Of a DNA stretch of 64,000 nucleotides, positions 8,417 to 17,270 are shown piece after piece. The notes beneath the pieces are model-generated. The model saw only the letters and a list, made by a program, of their open reading frames with translations. It was not told where the DNA came from and searched no databases. The translations under genes and the position numbers were made by a program. The number at the start of each line of letters is the position of its first letter. Within the stretch, counting starts at the first letter, position 1. Source of the stretch: Anaerolineae bacterium (GTDB taxonomy: Bacteria > Chloroflexota > Anaerolineae > Aggregatilineales > Aggregatilineaceae); the NCBI GenBank assembly GCA_016930015.1, contig JAFGHR010000021.1, positions 1-64,000 of the forward strand, in the 5' to 3' direction.

Positions 8417-10511
8417 GATGAACCATCCACCATCCGCAGCCAGCAGCTAGCAGCACTATACTCGCTACCAGCAGACTAAGCCAAGTCGCTGCCGGATCGG
8501 CGGCATACGTCCACTGCTGCGCCCCGGAATCCACATGCCCCGGCAGGCCGGGATCATCGCCGGGTGCATCCTGCCAGCCCTCATTTGTCACCGCAAAAAC
8601 CGGGCCGTCTACCGGTTCCGCCGCCGTGATGGTCACGCGGTTGGGACCATCCCAGGCCAGCGACACGGGCAGCGCGGCCATGTTGCGGTAGACGTACACG
8701 CCGTTGATCCGCGTGTTGAGCACCAGCCCGTCAGCCTCTAGCGGGAAGGCGGACACGACATGAGTCACCAGCCAGCGCCCCAACAGCGCCGCATCGACCG
8801 GCGCGTCACGGTTGGCGGTGGTGAAGTCACCTTCGCCGCCGCTTATTTCATAGGCCGGGATCGTCACGCTGTAACCGCTGGCAACTACGCCGGTCGCTTC
8901 CTCGGCAGCCGTCACGTAGTCCGCCAGTTGGAACGGGTCCACGCCGCCAAACTGGGCGATATCCCAGTACGCGGCGGCCTGCTGCGGCAGGCTGTAACTC
9001 GGCGAATACACGCGCACGGCCCCGGCGTCTTCCAGGTACGCGGCCAGCTCGCGGTACGGATCGAGCCATTCGCGCCGGGAACGCCCATCTACCAGCGACC
9101 GGTCGATCCACAACACATCGGCCAGCACCACGATCACAAACAGCGCTAACAACGTGTGTGCGGGTAATTTGCCCTGGATCGCCAGCAGCACGAGCAGCGC
9201 CACCGCCGGAAGCGCAAACGTACCCAGCAGCGGCGCCGTATCCAGGTAGGGGGTGAGCACAATCAGGCTGGAAAAACTGCATACCAACCCGCCGCCCAAC
9301 AGCGTCACCACGATCAGGCGCACGTTCCGCCGGTTACGCGGGCGCTCGACTAACGCCTGTGCGCCCCACCCGGCCAGATAGGGTACGATCAGCGCGGCGA
9401 TCAGCCAGATACGCGGCGGCACGCGCCACCAGCGCAGCGGCGGCACGAGTCGCACCAGCAGCGGCCATAACACAAAGTGATCGCCCATCGCGTACAGCGC
9501 GATTACCAGCAGCGCGATCCCCCAGAATGCCAGCTTACGAGGACGCAGCAGCAGCGCGATCACGGCCAGCACCAGCGTACTGATGCCGGTGTAGATCAAT
9601 GTTTCCCACGCGCCGCCGTGATTCCCGATCAGCAGCCCGGCCCAATGCCCCCAGGTCAGGCTGTCCAGCGCCGAGTCAGCCCGCGAGATCGCGCCGCGTG
9701 ACAGGTCAGCGCGCAGCAGCAGAAGCGGCACCCACTGCACCGCTGTCAGCCCAAGGGTGATCAGCCCGGCCAGCAGCACCCGCCCCCCGACAGCCCGCCG
9801 CGCCGCGCCCGTTCGCAGGTCCGGCACCTGCCACCAGCGCCACACCAGGTAAGCCGCCGCCATCACCAGCGCGTAAGCGCTCAGCCGCACGTCCGCCAGA
9901 AAACACAGCGCCGCGGCTGCCGCCAGCCATACCGGGGCGCCCGGTGCCGGGTGCGGCGTGACCAGGCGCACCACCGCCCACAGCAGCCACGGGCACCACG
10001 CCGCCGCGTACACAATATCCAGGTGACCCGCGCCCAACGCGGCGATCACGCGCGGCGCAAACGTATAACCCAGTCCGGCTAAGGCCGCCGCCCAGGGTGA
10101 TAGGCCCGTTGTACGGCTCCACAGCCACATACCGGTCCCGGCGGCCAACAAGTGCAGCGCGATCAACACGTTCAGGTGGACCGCAGGCGGCAGCACAAAA
10201 ACCAGCCACTGCGGCGGATACCAGGCTTTGTTCAGGGGATTAGCGGCGAAGGGCTGGCCGCTCATCAGCAGGGGACGCCACAGCGGCCAGGCATGATCGT
10301 GTAACACCGCGCGCCGTAAAAACAGCGCGTTGGACCAATGGCTGGTCACGGCATCCGAATAATCCGACCCCGGCGGAAACGGCAGGCTGTCCGGCTCCAA
10401 CCCGACCCCGAACAAAAAGGCCGCCACACAGACGGCCAATATGCCCATAAAACCGAGGAATAAGCGGGTTTCCGGGTTAATCCTGTTCGACCAGTTCAAT
10501 AATCGTGACAT
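8409..10511 (-). CDS. YfhO-like membrane protein (module B, copy 1)
   Basis: A protein of about 700 residues with roughly a dozen transmembrane segments, a C-terminal extracytoplasmic domain and a last membrane helix ending in WWMVHRA. The first loop (WPLWRPLLMSGQPFAANPL then YPPQWLVFVLPP) parallels the equivalent loop of the 4369-6738 product, marking it as the same type. The start is uncertain. The frame is open back to 10556, but the ATG at 10511 gives a shorter overlap (35 bp) with the upstream gene. AAGGAG lies directly against this ATG, which is too close for ideal spacing, so a slightly downstream TTG at 10499 is possible. Third-party function unknown; probably cell-surface glycan related. 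Confidence 0.75.
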   Translation of the reverse strand: MSRLLNWSNRINPETRLFLGFMGILAVCVAAFLFGVGLEPDSLPFPPGSDYSDAVTSHWSNALFLRRAVLHDHAWPLWRPLLMSGQPFAANPLNKAWYPPQWLVFVLPPAVHLNVLIALHLLAAGTGMWLWSRTTGLSPWAAALAGLGYTFAPRVIAALGAGHLDIVYAAAWCPWLLWAVVRLVTPHPAPGAPVWLAAAAALCFLADVRLSAYALVMAAAYLVWRWWQVPDLRTGAARRAVGGRVLLAGLITLGLTAVQWVPLLLLRADLSRGAISRADSALDSLTWGHWAGLLIGNHGGAWETLIYTGISTLVLAVIALLLRPRKLAFWGIALLVIALYAMGDHFVLWPLLVRLVPPLRWWRVPPRIWLIAALIVPYLAGWGAQALVERPRNRRNVRLIVVTLLGGGLVCSFSSLIVLTPYLDTAPLLGTFALPAVALLVLLAIQGKLPAHTLLALFVIVVLADVLWIDRSLVDGRSRREWLDPYRELAAYLEDAGAVRVYSPSYSLPQQAAAYWDIAQFGGVDPFQLADYVTAAEEATGVVASGYSVTIPAYEISGGEGDFTTANRDAPVDAALLGRWLVTHVVSAFPLEADGLVLNTRINGVYVYRNMAALPVSLAWDGPNRVTITAAEPVDGPVFAVTNEGWQDAPGDDPGLPGHVDSGAQQWTYAADPAATWLSLLVASIVLLAAGCGWWMVHRA

Positions 10512-12150
10512 CTCCTTCGATGACTTTCTGCTGAATACGTTCAGGCGCGATTTCATCCACGCACTTACCGGTATCGGGATAGGTCACGCCCTCGTCGTCT
10601 TTGTCAAGTGACTGCTCTTGAGGTCCCCACAAAATGTAGCCCACCTCAAACGGCACCGCGTCGCTGAACAAGGTAGTACAGTCCTGCCCGCGATACCAGG
10701 CATACATCATGTCTTTGTTTTCCTTGTTGGGCACCGTCTCAAAATCGTGTCCAAAAACGACCACCTGGTCGGTGTAAGCCGGAATCCACAGGCTGATATT
10801 GGGCGAGGCCAACACCACCGCGTCATCACGTGCCTCGTCTTTGAGCCATTCCATCGCGTGCCAGTAATCGGTTTCGATCAGCAGCCCTGTATCCAGGCCG
10901 CTGTCTGTATTGGCTACCGCGCCAAACAACGGCAGTCCCAGGTTCAATACGTTGGTCGGCAGCAGAAATACAATCAGCGCGATCATGGCCGGAGCACGCC
11001 AGTTTTGGGGCACCTTGTAAAACCAATAATCCTCCAACGCCCGTACTCCAAAATACACCAGTGGTATGATCAGGCCCAGCGCCAGGCGGCGTTGAAGGTT
11101 AAAGGGGGCGTACAGCCCCACCACGTTCACAATGAACCACAGCAGCATAAACTGGTCGCCGTCGCGCTCAAACCGGCGAACGGCGCGCGCCAGCCCCGGA
11201 ATCGCCACGATCAGCAGCAGCCCATACCCGAACAGGTACAGGTACGGGGCCGGTGACGGGGTCTGGTTCTGCTTGTTGAACGCGTGCATGACATCGTTAA
11301 AGTGGAAAACGGCCACATAATACACGGCAAACGGCACAGCCGGGAGCCACAGCATCGATGCCCAGCGCAGTTCATGGACCGGGAATTTACGCGTCAGGTA
11401 GGCACGCACGATCACATACAAAACCAGGCCGCTGCCGATCGATACGAGCGCCGTTGGTTGGATGAGCGCCAGCAGCATCGCCAGCAGCATAATACCCAAC
11501 CCGCCGTTTTCCACACTGGGCGGGGCATCATAACCGCGCCGGAACACGATCAGGTAGGCCGACGCGAGTAAGCACAAACTGGCGATGCTCAACGGAAAAT
11601 GAGGATTCGAATAGGCAGCAAAAAACGGGAACGCTTCCGGAATGTTCATGTCCACCGCGATCGCGTTCTCGTCAAACAGCAGCAAAAACCATCCCAGGCC
11701 AGAGCCAACGCCCATCAGGGCAAAAAACAACCGTCGAGGTCGCAGCCGGACCCAGATGGTTGCGCCAAGCTGGTAGATCGAGATATACATGAACAAACTG
11801 GTGGCCACGCGCGCCAGGTGAAAGATCAACACGTTCGACAAACCGATAATGCGGGCCGCGTGACCGAGAAACAGGTACACCGTGTGAAACCCGGCGCCAT
11901 CATGTTTTTCAGGTGTATGGCGCATCTCAAACAACCATTCACCCTGGCGACCCTGCTCGATCTTGGACAGGTACGTCGCGCCGTCCTTGGGGTTAGACAA
12001 CATCCCCATAAAACGCGAGCCATCATCCGACTCATTACTGGCCAACGCCCACGCATACGGCACCAGCGTGAGCGCTACCAACAGCCCGCTCAGAATGATG
12101 ACCCAACGCCATTCGACGGTCGAAATGTCCACAGAACGCAGTGTTTGCAT
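10477..12150 (-). CDS. Polytopic membrane protein (module A, copy 1)
   Basis: A 557-residue protein with about twelve hydrophobic segments, first gene of the leftward four-gene run. The N-terminal extracytoplasmic loop has DGATYLSKIEQGRQGEWLF and then TPEKHDGAGF, the same pattern as the 6731-8416 product. A run of conserved prolines and aromatic residues after helix 5 is also shared. The ATG at 12150 is preferred over the frame start at 12174 because GAGGGA sits about six bases before it. Probably a GT-C-like or transport-related envelope protein; the sequence alone does not decide. Confidence 0.75.
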   Translation of the reverse strand: MQTLRSVDISTVEWRWVIILSGLLVALTLVPYAWALASNESDDGSRFMGMLSNPKDGATYLSKIEQGRQGEWLFEMRHTPEKHDGAGFHTVYLFLGHAARIIGLSNVLIFHLARVATSLFMYISIYQLGATIWVRLRPRRLFFALMGVGSGLGWFLLLFDENAIAVDMNIPEAFPFFAAYSNPHFPLSIASLCLLASAYLIVFRRGYDAPPSVENGGLGIMLLAMLLALIQPTALVSIGSGLVLYVIVRAYLTRKFPVHELRWASMLWLPAVPFAVYYVAVFHFNDVMHAFNKQNQTPSPAPYLYLFGYGLLLIVAIPGLARAVRRFERDGDQFMLLWFIVNVVGLYAPFNLQRRLALGLIIPLVYFGVRALEDYWFYKVPQNWRAPAMIALIVFLLPTNVLNLGLPLFGAVANTDSGLDTGLLIETDYWHAMEWLKDEARDDAVVLASPNISLWIPAYTDQVVVFGHDFETVPNKENKDMMYAWYRGQDCTTLFSDAVPFEVGYILWGPQEQSLDKDDEGVTYPDTGKCVDEIAPERIQQKVIEGDVTIIELVEQD

Positions 12151-12195
12151 ATCGGTCCCTCGCTGGTTCACCAAGTTCGACCAGGTTTACAAGGT

Positions 12196-12225
12196 TTGCC
12201 GTGAGATTCTAGCGTGTAGTATAAT
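12196..12225 (+). promoter_or_regulatory. Candidate sigma-70-type promoter for the zinc-ribbon/NACHT pair
   Basis: TTGCCG at 12196-12201 and a perfect TATAAT at 12220-12225 are separated by 18 bp. The predicted start near 12232 leaves a leader of about 80 nt before the ATG at 12313, where GAGG precedes the start. Confidence 0.55.
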
Positions 12226-12312
12226 GCGCCTTGTCAATTTATGCAGCGAATGGCATTAACACTACGCTCATTGTACATCGACCTGCAAGTTCTGCCAGCC
12301 TAGAGGTTCATT

Positions 12313-13014
12313 ATGAGTCAACCCCACGCGCTTTATCACCTTCAGCGCATCGATCTTGCCCTTGATAAACGCCGGCAGCGGCTGCGCAAGATCACGACCG
12401 AGCTTGAGCAGAACACAACCGTCCAGGACGCGCGGCAAGTCGTCACCGCGCTCGAAGCCGAACAGCGCCCGCAGCAAGCCCGTTCAACCGACCTGGAACT
12501 GGAAATCCAGTCCACCATTACCCAAACCGAACAGTTATCCAACCGGCTGTACAGTGGCAAGGTCGGCAATCCCAAAGAATTGCAGGATATCCAAAACAAA
12601 ATTGCCGAGCTAAAGCGCCGCCGCTCAGACCTGGAAAGCAAATTATTGGAAACGATGCTGACGCTCGATAACCTGCGCGACTCGCTGTCTACGTCTTCCG
12701 CGTTTCTGAAAGAAACTGAATCCACGTGGACTGACGAAATGGAGGCGATGCTAACCGAGCAAAAACGCCTCAAACGTGAGATCAAAAAGCTCAAAATCGA
12801 CCGCCAAGCCGCCGAGCAGGATGTTTTCGAAAGCAACCTTGATCTATACAACACGTTACGTGTTCAAAAAAAGGGCCATGCCGTCGCCAAGCTGGATGGG
12901 GAAACATGTACCGGCTGCGGTGTGGGCCAAACCAGCACACTTGTTCAACAGGTGCGCCATGGGCAGGACGTGATCATGTGTCCTAGCTGCGGGCGCATTC
13001 TGATAGCGCTTTAA
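12313..13014 (+). CDS. Coiled-coil protein with C-terminal C4 zinc ribbon (CdsZ-type)
   Basis: A 233-residue protein. Residues about 10-180 form a long antiparallel coiled coil rich in Glu, Lys, Arg and Leu. The C-terminus is a zinc ribbon with CxxC at 199/202 and CxxC at 223/226 (CTGCG and CPSCG). This architecture is PF02591 (zf-RING_7), now called CdsZ; members bind nucleic acid or other partners, but their roles are poorly defined. The gap to the following NACHT-like gene is only 12 bp, so the two are probably co-transcribed from the promoter at 12196. Function in this organism unknown. Confidence 0.88.
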   Translation: MSQPHALYHLQRIDLALDKRRQRLRKITTELEQNTTVQDARQVVTALEAEQRPQQARSTDLELEIQSTITQTEQLSNRLYSGKVGNPKELQDIQNKIAELKRRRSDLESKLLETMLTLDNLRDSLSTSSAFLKETESTWTDEMEAMLTEQKRLKREIKKLKIDRQAAEQDVFESNLDLYNTLRVQKKGHAVAKLDGETCTGCGVGQTSTLVQQVRHGQDVIMCPSCGRILIAL

Positions 13015-13026
13015 CGGGATGCTACC

Positions 13027-15648
13027 ATGCGTTTTGATCCGATCTCGTTTCTGTTAGGGTTCCTGTCGTCCAGTGGGATCGCGTTCGTGCTGTGGCGCGC
13101 ACGTGCTCGACTGGCTCGGCTGCAAGAATCCACCGAGGCGCAGATCGCAGGCACGCGGCGTTTTATCGGGCGTTCCGCCCAGGCACGCTACTGCCGCGAT
13201 CTGCTCAATTACTTACAGCAGCACCACATTGCCGGAAGTGTGATCAACCTGACCGATATCTTACTAGAACCACGCTTGATCCCGGCGGATGGCCCGGTGC
13301 TTGCCCGTCCTGATGACGAAGAAACCCAGCGCAGCGTGTTTGACGTCGTCCCACTGATCCACAGCATGCCGCAAAGTTATGCGCTGTACAATATCGAGAC
13401 ACTCGGCATCGATGAGATCGGGATCGGCGCGCGGCACGTTGCGATTCTAGGCTCGCGCGGCACGGGTAAAACTACCACGCTGGCGACGCTGGCGCTGATG
13501 GCGTTCGGTGAAGTCGAATTTGAGTCGCTGGAAGACCTGACCGAACAGGCGATTTTAGAGGAAGAACAAAGCCTGTCCGAAGACGAACGCCGGATGCGTG
13601 CGCGTGAACGCCAGCAGATCGAAGAACGCGCGATCGAAAAACTACACGACGCTCACCAGCGTGAGCGGGAAAAACTGCTCCAAACCGAGATGGCCGACGA
13701 ACTGCCGCCGGTTGAGATATCGGGTCTTCTGCCGGTGTTTATCCACCTGTGTGACCTGGATTTTGACGCAGCGGCGTATGGCCGGAGTGATCAGCACCTG
13801 GACCCCAGCGAGCCGGTTATACGCGCAGCGCAGCAGCACGTATCCGGTGTAACGGCCCAGGTCGTCGGCAGTGTACTTTATCCCGCGTTGGAAAATGGCC
13901 GCGCCTTGATCCTGATCGACGGCTACGACGAATTGGAGCCGTCCGCACGTGACATGTATTTCCACTGGCTCCGCCAGTTTTTGGAAACATACGGGCAGAA
14001 CCTGACGGTCATCACCGGGCCGGCTGAGGGTTACGAACCATTGATGACACTCGGTTTCACGCCGACGTTTTTACGCCCCTGGCGTGAGGATGATTACGAT
14101 CAACTGGCGCGACGCTGGGGCAACATCTGGACACCGGGCGGCAAACGCCGGGTTGAGCCGCCCAGCGAACAGGCTTTGCGCCGCATCACCGCTGATAACC
14201 GGGGTCGTAATATTCTGGATGTCAGCCTGAAAATCTGGGCCGGGCTGGCCGAAGACGTGCGTGAACCTGGGCGCGGCGGCTGGTACGATGCCTGGATCAC
14301 CCGCCGCCTGTCAAAACCTGATGCTGGCGACTGGCTGGCCCTGTTAGCATCCCAGATGATCGAAGCCGGGTCACCAGTCACACGTGCCAGCCTGCTTGAA
14401 GCCGTGGCCGGTACACTCCCCGCGCCGGAAGAGGGCAAAAAAGCAGCAAAACCGGAAGACATGATCGATTTGGATGATCTGGTGCGTGACGGCTTGTTGA
14501 AACACCACGCCAATGATACCTTCAGTTTTGTGCACCCGATGATCACCAGTTATCTCGCCAGCAAAACCCTTCTCGAAGGCGGGTCAGACCTGGCAACCCA
14601 GGTCGCGCTTGACCCTGCCTGGCAGGATGCGCTGGGATTCGCCGCCGTGTCCCTGAATATGCTGCCGCCGTTATACCGCCGCTTGAGTGCCACGCCCGAC
14701 TTGATATATTCAAACCTGTTTGGATTGGTAAGCTGGCTTCCCGACGCCCCGGTTGACGCGCCCTGGCGCGGCGATGTGTTCAAACGCCTGGCGGCAGCGC
14801 TGATGGCACCGGATCAATACCCGGCCATGCGCGAGCGTGCCATGGCGGCCTTGATCGCGGCCCGCGACAAAAACGTGTTGTATGTTTTCCAGCAAGCGCT
14901 GCGTGCCGCCGATCCTGATATCCAGCGGTTGGCCTGTATTGGGTTGGGCGCCTTGGGCAGTCCCGAAGCGATCAAGGATATCGCGCCCCTGTTGGGCAGC
15001 GATAACCCCACCGTGCAGCTTGCTGCCGGGCTGGCATTGGGCGCGATCGGCACCGAACACGCGCTGGAAAACATGGTGCAGGCACTGGTTCACGGCTCCG
15101 AAGACCTGCGCCGGGCCGTTGCCGAAACACTGGCCGCGATCCCCAACGAGGGGCACAGCGTGTTACGGGATGGCATCGAATCGGACGATATCATGATCCG
15201 CCGGGCAACCGTCTACGGGTTGAGCCGGGTCCGGTCGTCGTGGGCGGTTGTGGCGCTGTACCGTATTATGCTGGAAGACGAACAATGGTATGTGCGCACC
15301 GCCGCGGAAGAAGCGTTCATGGCGGCACAAGCACCCGAACGCGCCGGGCTGCGCCCCGCTCCTGAAGCTGACTCGTTGGTGTGGCTGATCCAGTGGGCTG
15401 CCGACAAAGGGGAAGGTGTCCCTGCCGGACCCAACGCGCGGCAGGTGTTGGTCCGCGCGCTGCAAGAAGGCCAGCCGGTATACCAGGCGATGGCCGCTAC
15501 TACCCTGGGTAATATGGGGCATGTCCCGGCGCTGAAAGCGCTCTACGGTGCGCTGCGTGAACGGCATCCGGAAGTACGCAGCGCCGCCTACCACGCCCTG
15601 GCCTCGATTCAGACTCGCATGGGCGAACCGCTGCCGGGCCTGGTCTGA
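13027..15648 (+). CDS. Membrane-anchored NACHT-like NTPase with HEAT-like repeats
   Basis: An 873-residue protein. Residues about 5-25 form a single N-terminal hydrophobic anchor. Walker A GSRGTGKT lies at 142-149 (Lys148), and Walker B ALILIDGYDEL ends near 302 with its Asp at 298; the GYDEL ending is the NACHT style of STAND NTPases. Between them is a highly charged helical insert (about 165-235, with many Glu and Arg). A winged-helix-like region follows (about 440-530, with IDLDDLVRDGLLKHH). Alpha-helical HEAT-like repeats fill about 600-860 (for example IQRLACIGLGALGSPEAIKDIAPLL, given here as a description of repeat spacing only by its residues 636-660). STAND proteins act as ATP-driven switches in signalling or defence. 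No effector domain is visible. It lies 12 bp after the zinc-ribbon gene. Confidence 0.82.
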   Translation: MRFDPISFLLGFLSSSGIAFVLWRARARLARLQESTEAQIAGTRRFIGRSAQARYCRDLLNYLQQHHIAGSVINLTDILLEPRLIPADGPVLARPDDEETQRSVFDVVPLIHSMPQSYALYNIETLGIDEIGIGARHVAILGSRGTGKTTTLATLALMAFGEVEFESLEDLTEQAILEEEQSLSEDERRMRARERQQIEERAIEKLHDAHQREREKLLQTEMADELPPVEISGLLPVFIHLCDLDFDAAAYGRSDQHLDPSEPVIRAAQQHVSGVTAQVVGSVLYPALENGRALILIDGYDELEPSARDMYFHWLRQFLETYGQNLTVITGPAEGYEPLMTLGFTPTFLRPWREDDYDQLARRWGNIWTPGGKRRVEPPSEQALRRITADNRGRNILDVSLKIWAGLAEDVREPGRGGWYDAWITRRLSKPDAGDWLALLASQMIEAGSPVTRASLLEAVAGTLPAPEEGKKAAKPEDMIDLDDLVRDGLLKHHANDTFSFVHPMITSYLASKTLLEGGSDLATQVALDPAWQDALGFAAVSLNMLPPLYRRLSATPDLIYSNLFGLVSWLPDAPVDAPWRGDVFKRLAAALMAPDQYPAMRERAMAALIAARDKNVLYVFQQALRAADPDIQRLACIGLGALGSPEAIKDIAPLLGSDNPTVQLAAGLALGAIGTEHALENMVQALVHGSEDLRRAVAETLAAIPNEGHSVLRDGIESDDIMIRRATVYGLSRVRSSWAVVALYRIMLEDEQWYVRTAAEEAFMAAQAPERAGLRPAPEADSLVWLIQWAADKGEGVPAGPNARQVLVRALQEGQPVYQAMAATTLGNMGHVPALKALYGALRERHPEVRSAAYHALASIQTRMGEPLPGLV

Positions 15649-15747
15649 CGCGGGGAAACGATAAACCGGGAGAATTTATTTCCTGGAACAGCCTTACAAC
15701 GGCGTGAGTTCACGCTGTGAGTTCACAATCCGCGCCGTTTTTGTTGG

Positions 15748-16581
15748 TTAACGATTCTCATCAGCCACCGCCGCGACCGCACGCCGCAGCGCACCGGGCA
15801 AAATTTCTTCTTCCGGCTGGCAGAACACACTATCGCGCACGCTGGTGTGATAGATCAACTGGTTTCCACCGGCCCGGTAGACAATGCGGTAGCCGGGTGT
15901 ACTGCTGCTGTCGTATACGCCGTCAGGTTTCGGACAGCCCACGCTGGCATCCGGCCAGACGATCGCCAGCACACTCGCCAGCCGGAGCTGGTCACCGGGC
16001 ACGCCAAGCCGTGTGGCGGCATCACGTCGTGTTTGGGCGATCATTGATTCGGCAATCGGATCAACCGCCAGCGGTTTACCTTCCTGGGCCAACCAGCGTT
16101 CATCCTCGCATAACACCGGTTCGCCACCCTCGGCGGCATGGTAGACATAAATCCGGCTGCCTGCGAGCAGCATCACGCGCCAGCCGGGCACCGGGTCCGG
16201 AACAGTCAGGCCGGGATCAACCTGGGCCGGGCAGCCCAAAGCCGCATCCGGCCAGGTAAACGCGTCCAAGCCCAACAAACGGACTCGCGCGGAATTAACA
16301 CCCGGACGGCGGGCCAAGTCATCGAGTGATCGATCCAGTACATCCTGGGCCGCAGGGGGCAGTGTAGACGTATTGATTGCAGTTGGTTGGGGAACCAAAC
16401 TGGCCGGAGCAGGCAGATCAGTGGGTGTGGGGACGGCTGGGCTGGGTTCAAATGTGGCGGTTAGCGTGGGCGGAACCAGCGTGCGCGTAGACGGGACAGC
16501 CGAATCTTGCGTGCTGCCACCACACGCAGCCAGCATGAACACGCCTGCGCCCAAAACCGCGAACCATCGCGTCAAGATCAT
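15748..16581 (-). CDS. Lipoprotein with two tandem WPD-GCP modules
   Basis: A 277-residue protein with a signal peptide and lipobox LAAC, so Cys20 should be lipidated and the protein anchored at the outer face of the membrane. A Thr/Pro-rich linker (about 30-75) leads to two related modules. The first has WPDAALGCP with Cys117, then GWR, IYVYH and Cys158. The second has WPDASVGCP with Cys216, then GYR, LIYH and Cys254. The paired cysteines suggest one disulfide per module. The family appears in Chloroflexota genomes, but I do not know a function for it. It is transcribed leftward, alone. Confidence 0.78.
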   Translation of the reverse strand: MILTRWFAVLGAGVFMLAACGGSTQDSAVPSTRTLVPPTLTATFEPSPAVPTPTDLPAPASLVPQPTAINTSTLPPAAQDVLDRSLDDLARRPGVNSARVRLLGLDAFTWPDAALGCPAQVDPGLTVPDPVPGWRVMLLAGSRIYVYHAAEGGEPVLCEDERWLAQEGKPLAVDPIAESMIAQTRRDAATRLGVPGDQLRLASVLAIVWPDASVGCPKPDGVYDSSSTPGYRIVYRAGGNQLIYHTSVRDSVFCQPEEEILPGALRRAVAAVADENR

Positions 16582-16628
16582 TCCGTCAACACACTATCCA
16601 TGAACCGGCCCGGCCTGGCGGCCACGCT

Positions 16629-16934
16629 TTAGCGACCACGCACCAGGCATTCTTCGATCCATTCAGGAGTAACCTGTTCCACACTGATAATCTTGTTCGG
16701 CTTGTCCTCACCTGCTACGATCGCGATCTGTTCCTCGCTGACTTCGAGCACCTCGGCGAGAAACGCGAGCAACTGATCATTGGCGCGTCCCTCTGCGGAT
16801 GATTCGGTCAAACGGATCTTGAGCGAGCCGTCATCCTGAACCCCCACGATTTCGACGTTATTGGCACGCGTAACGACGCGCACGGTAAATGCTGCGCCAT
16901 GTTGTGCATCGGTGATCTTAAATTCGCGCGGCAT
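16629..16934 (-). CDS. DUF167 (YggU) family protein
   Basis: A 101-residue protein matching the DUF167/YggU fold: beta strands, then SSAEGRANDQLLAFLAEVLEVSEEQI and the basic DKPNKIISV segment where the family has a conserved GxxxRxK-type element. The family is widespread and has no defined biochemical role. GAGGTG precedes the ATG. It is the last gene of the pgeF-yggS-yggT-DUF167 run, a conserved order often adjacent to cell-division genes. Confidence 0.88.
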   Translation of the reverse strand: MPREFKITDAQHGAAFTVRVVTRANNVEIVGVQDDGSLKIRLTESSAEGRANDQLLAFLAEVLEVSEEQIAIVAGEDKPNKIISVEQVTPEWIEECLVRGR

Positions 16935-16976
16935 ACTGTAACACCTCTTTCCTTAACCAGTCGTGTGCAGGGTCTA

Positions 16977-17234
16977 TCAGCCAGTAAAAAGTGAAATCAT
17001 GAACTGGCTGACGACCTGAAGCAGGATAATAACGATGATAGGGCTAAAATCAAGTCCAGAAGCAGGCGGCAGCATGTTGCGTACGGGCTGGAGCACCGGC
17101 TCTGTCAGATCATAAATCGCGCGGGCAAGCGAGCTGTTCGGATCAATCTGAACCCAACTCATCAGCACGCGCGCCAAAATCACAAAAGAATACAACTGAA
17201 CCAATGTAGCGATCAGAAACCCGATTTGATTCAA
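16977..17234 (-). CDS. YggT family membrane protein
   Basis: An 85-residue protein with two membrane helices and the YggT signature between them (ILARVLMSWVQIDPNSSLARAIYDLTEPVLQPVR, residues about 20-53, followed by the P-x-G-LDFSPIIVIILLQ element). YggT proteins are linked to envelope integrity, osmotic stress and division-site assembly in various bacteria. It sits between yggS and the DUF167 gene with gaps of 36 and 42 bp. Confidence 0.9.
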   Translation of the reverse strand: MNQIGFLIATLVQLYSFVILARVLMSWVQIDPNSSLARAIYDLTEPVLQPVRNMLPPASGLDFSPIIVIILLQVVSQFMISLFTG

Positions 17235-17270
17235 TGCTATTTCTCCTCAGCAGCATCACCTGTTCAACCA

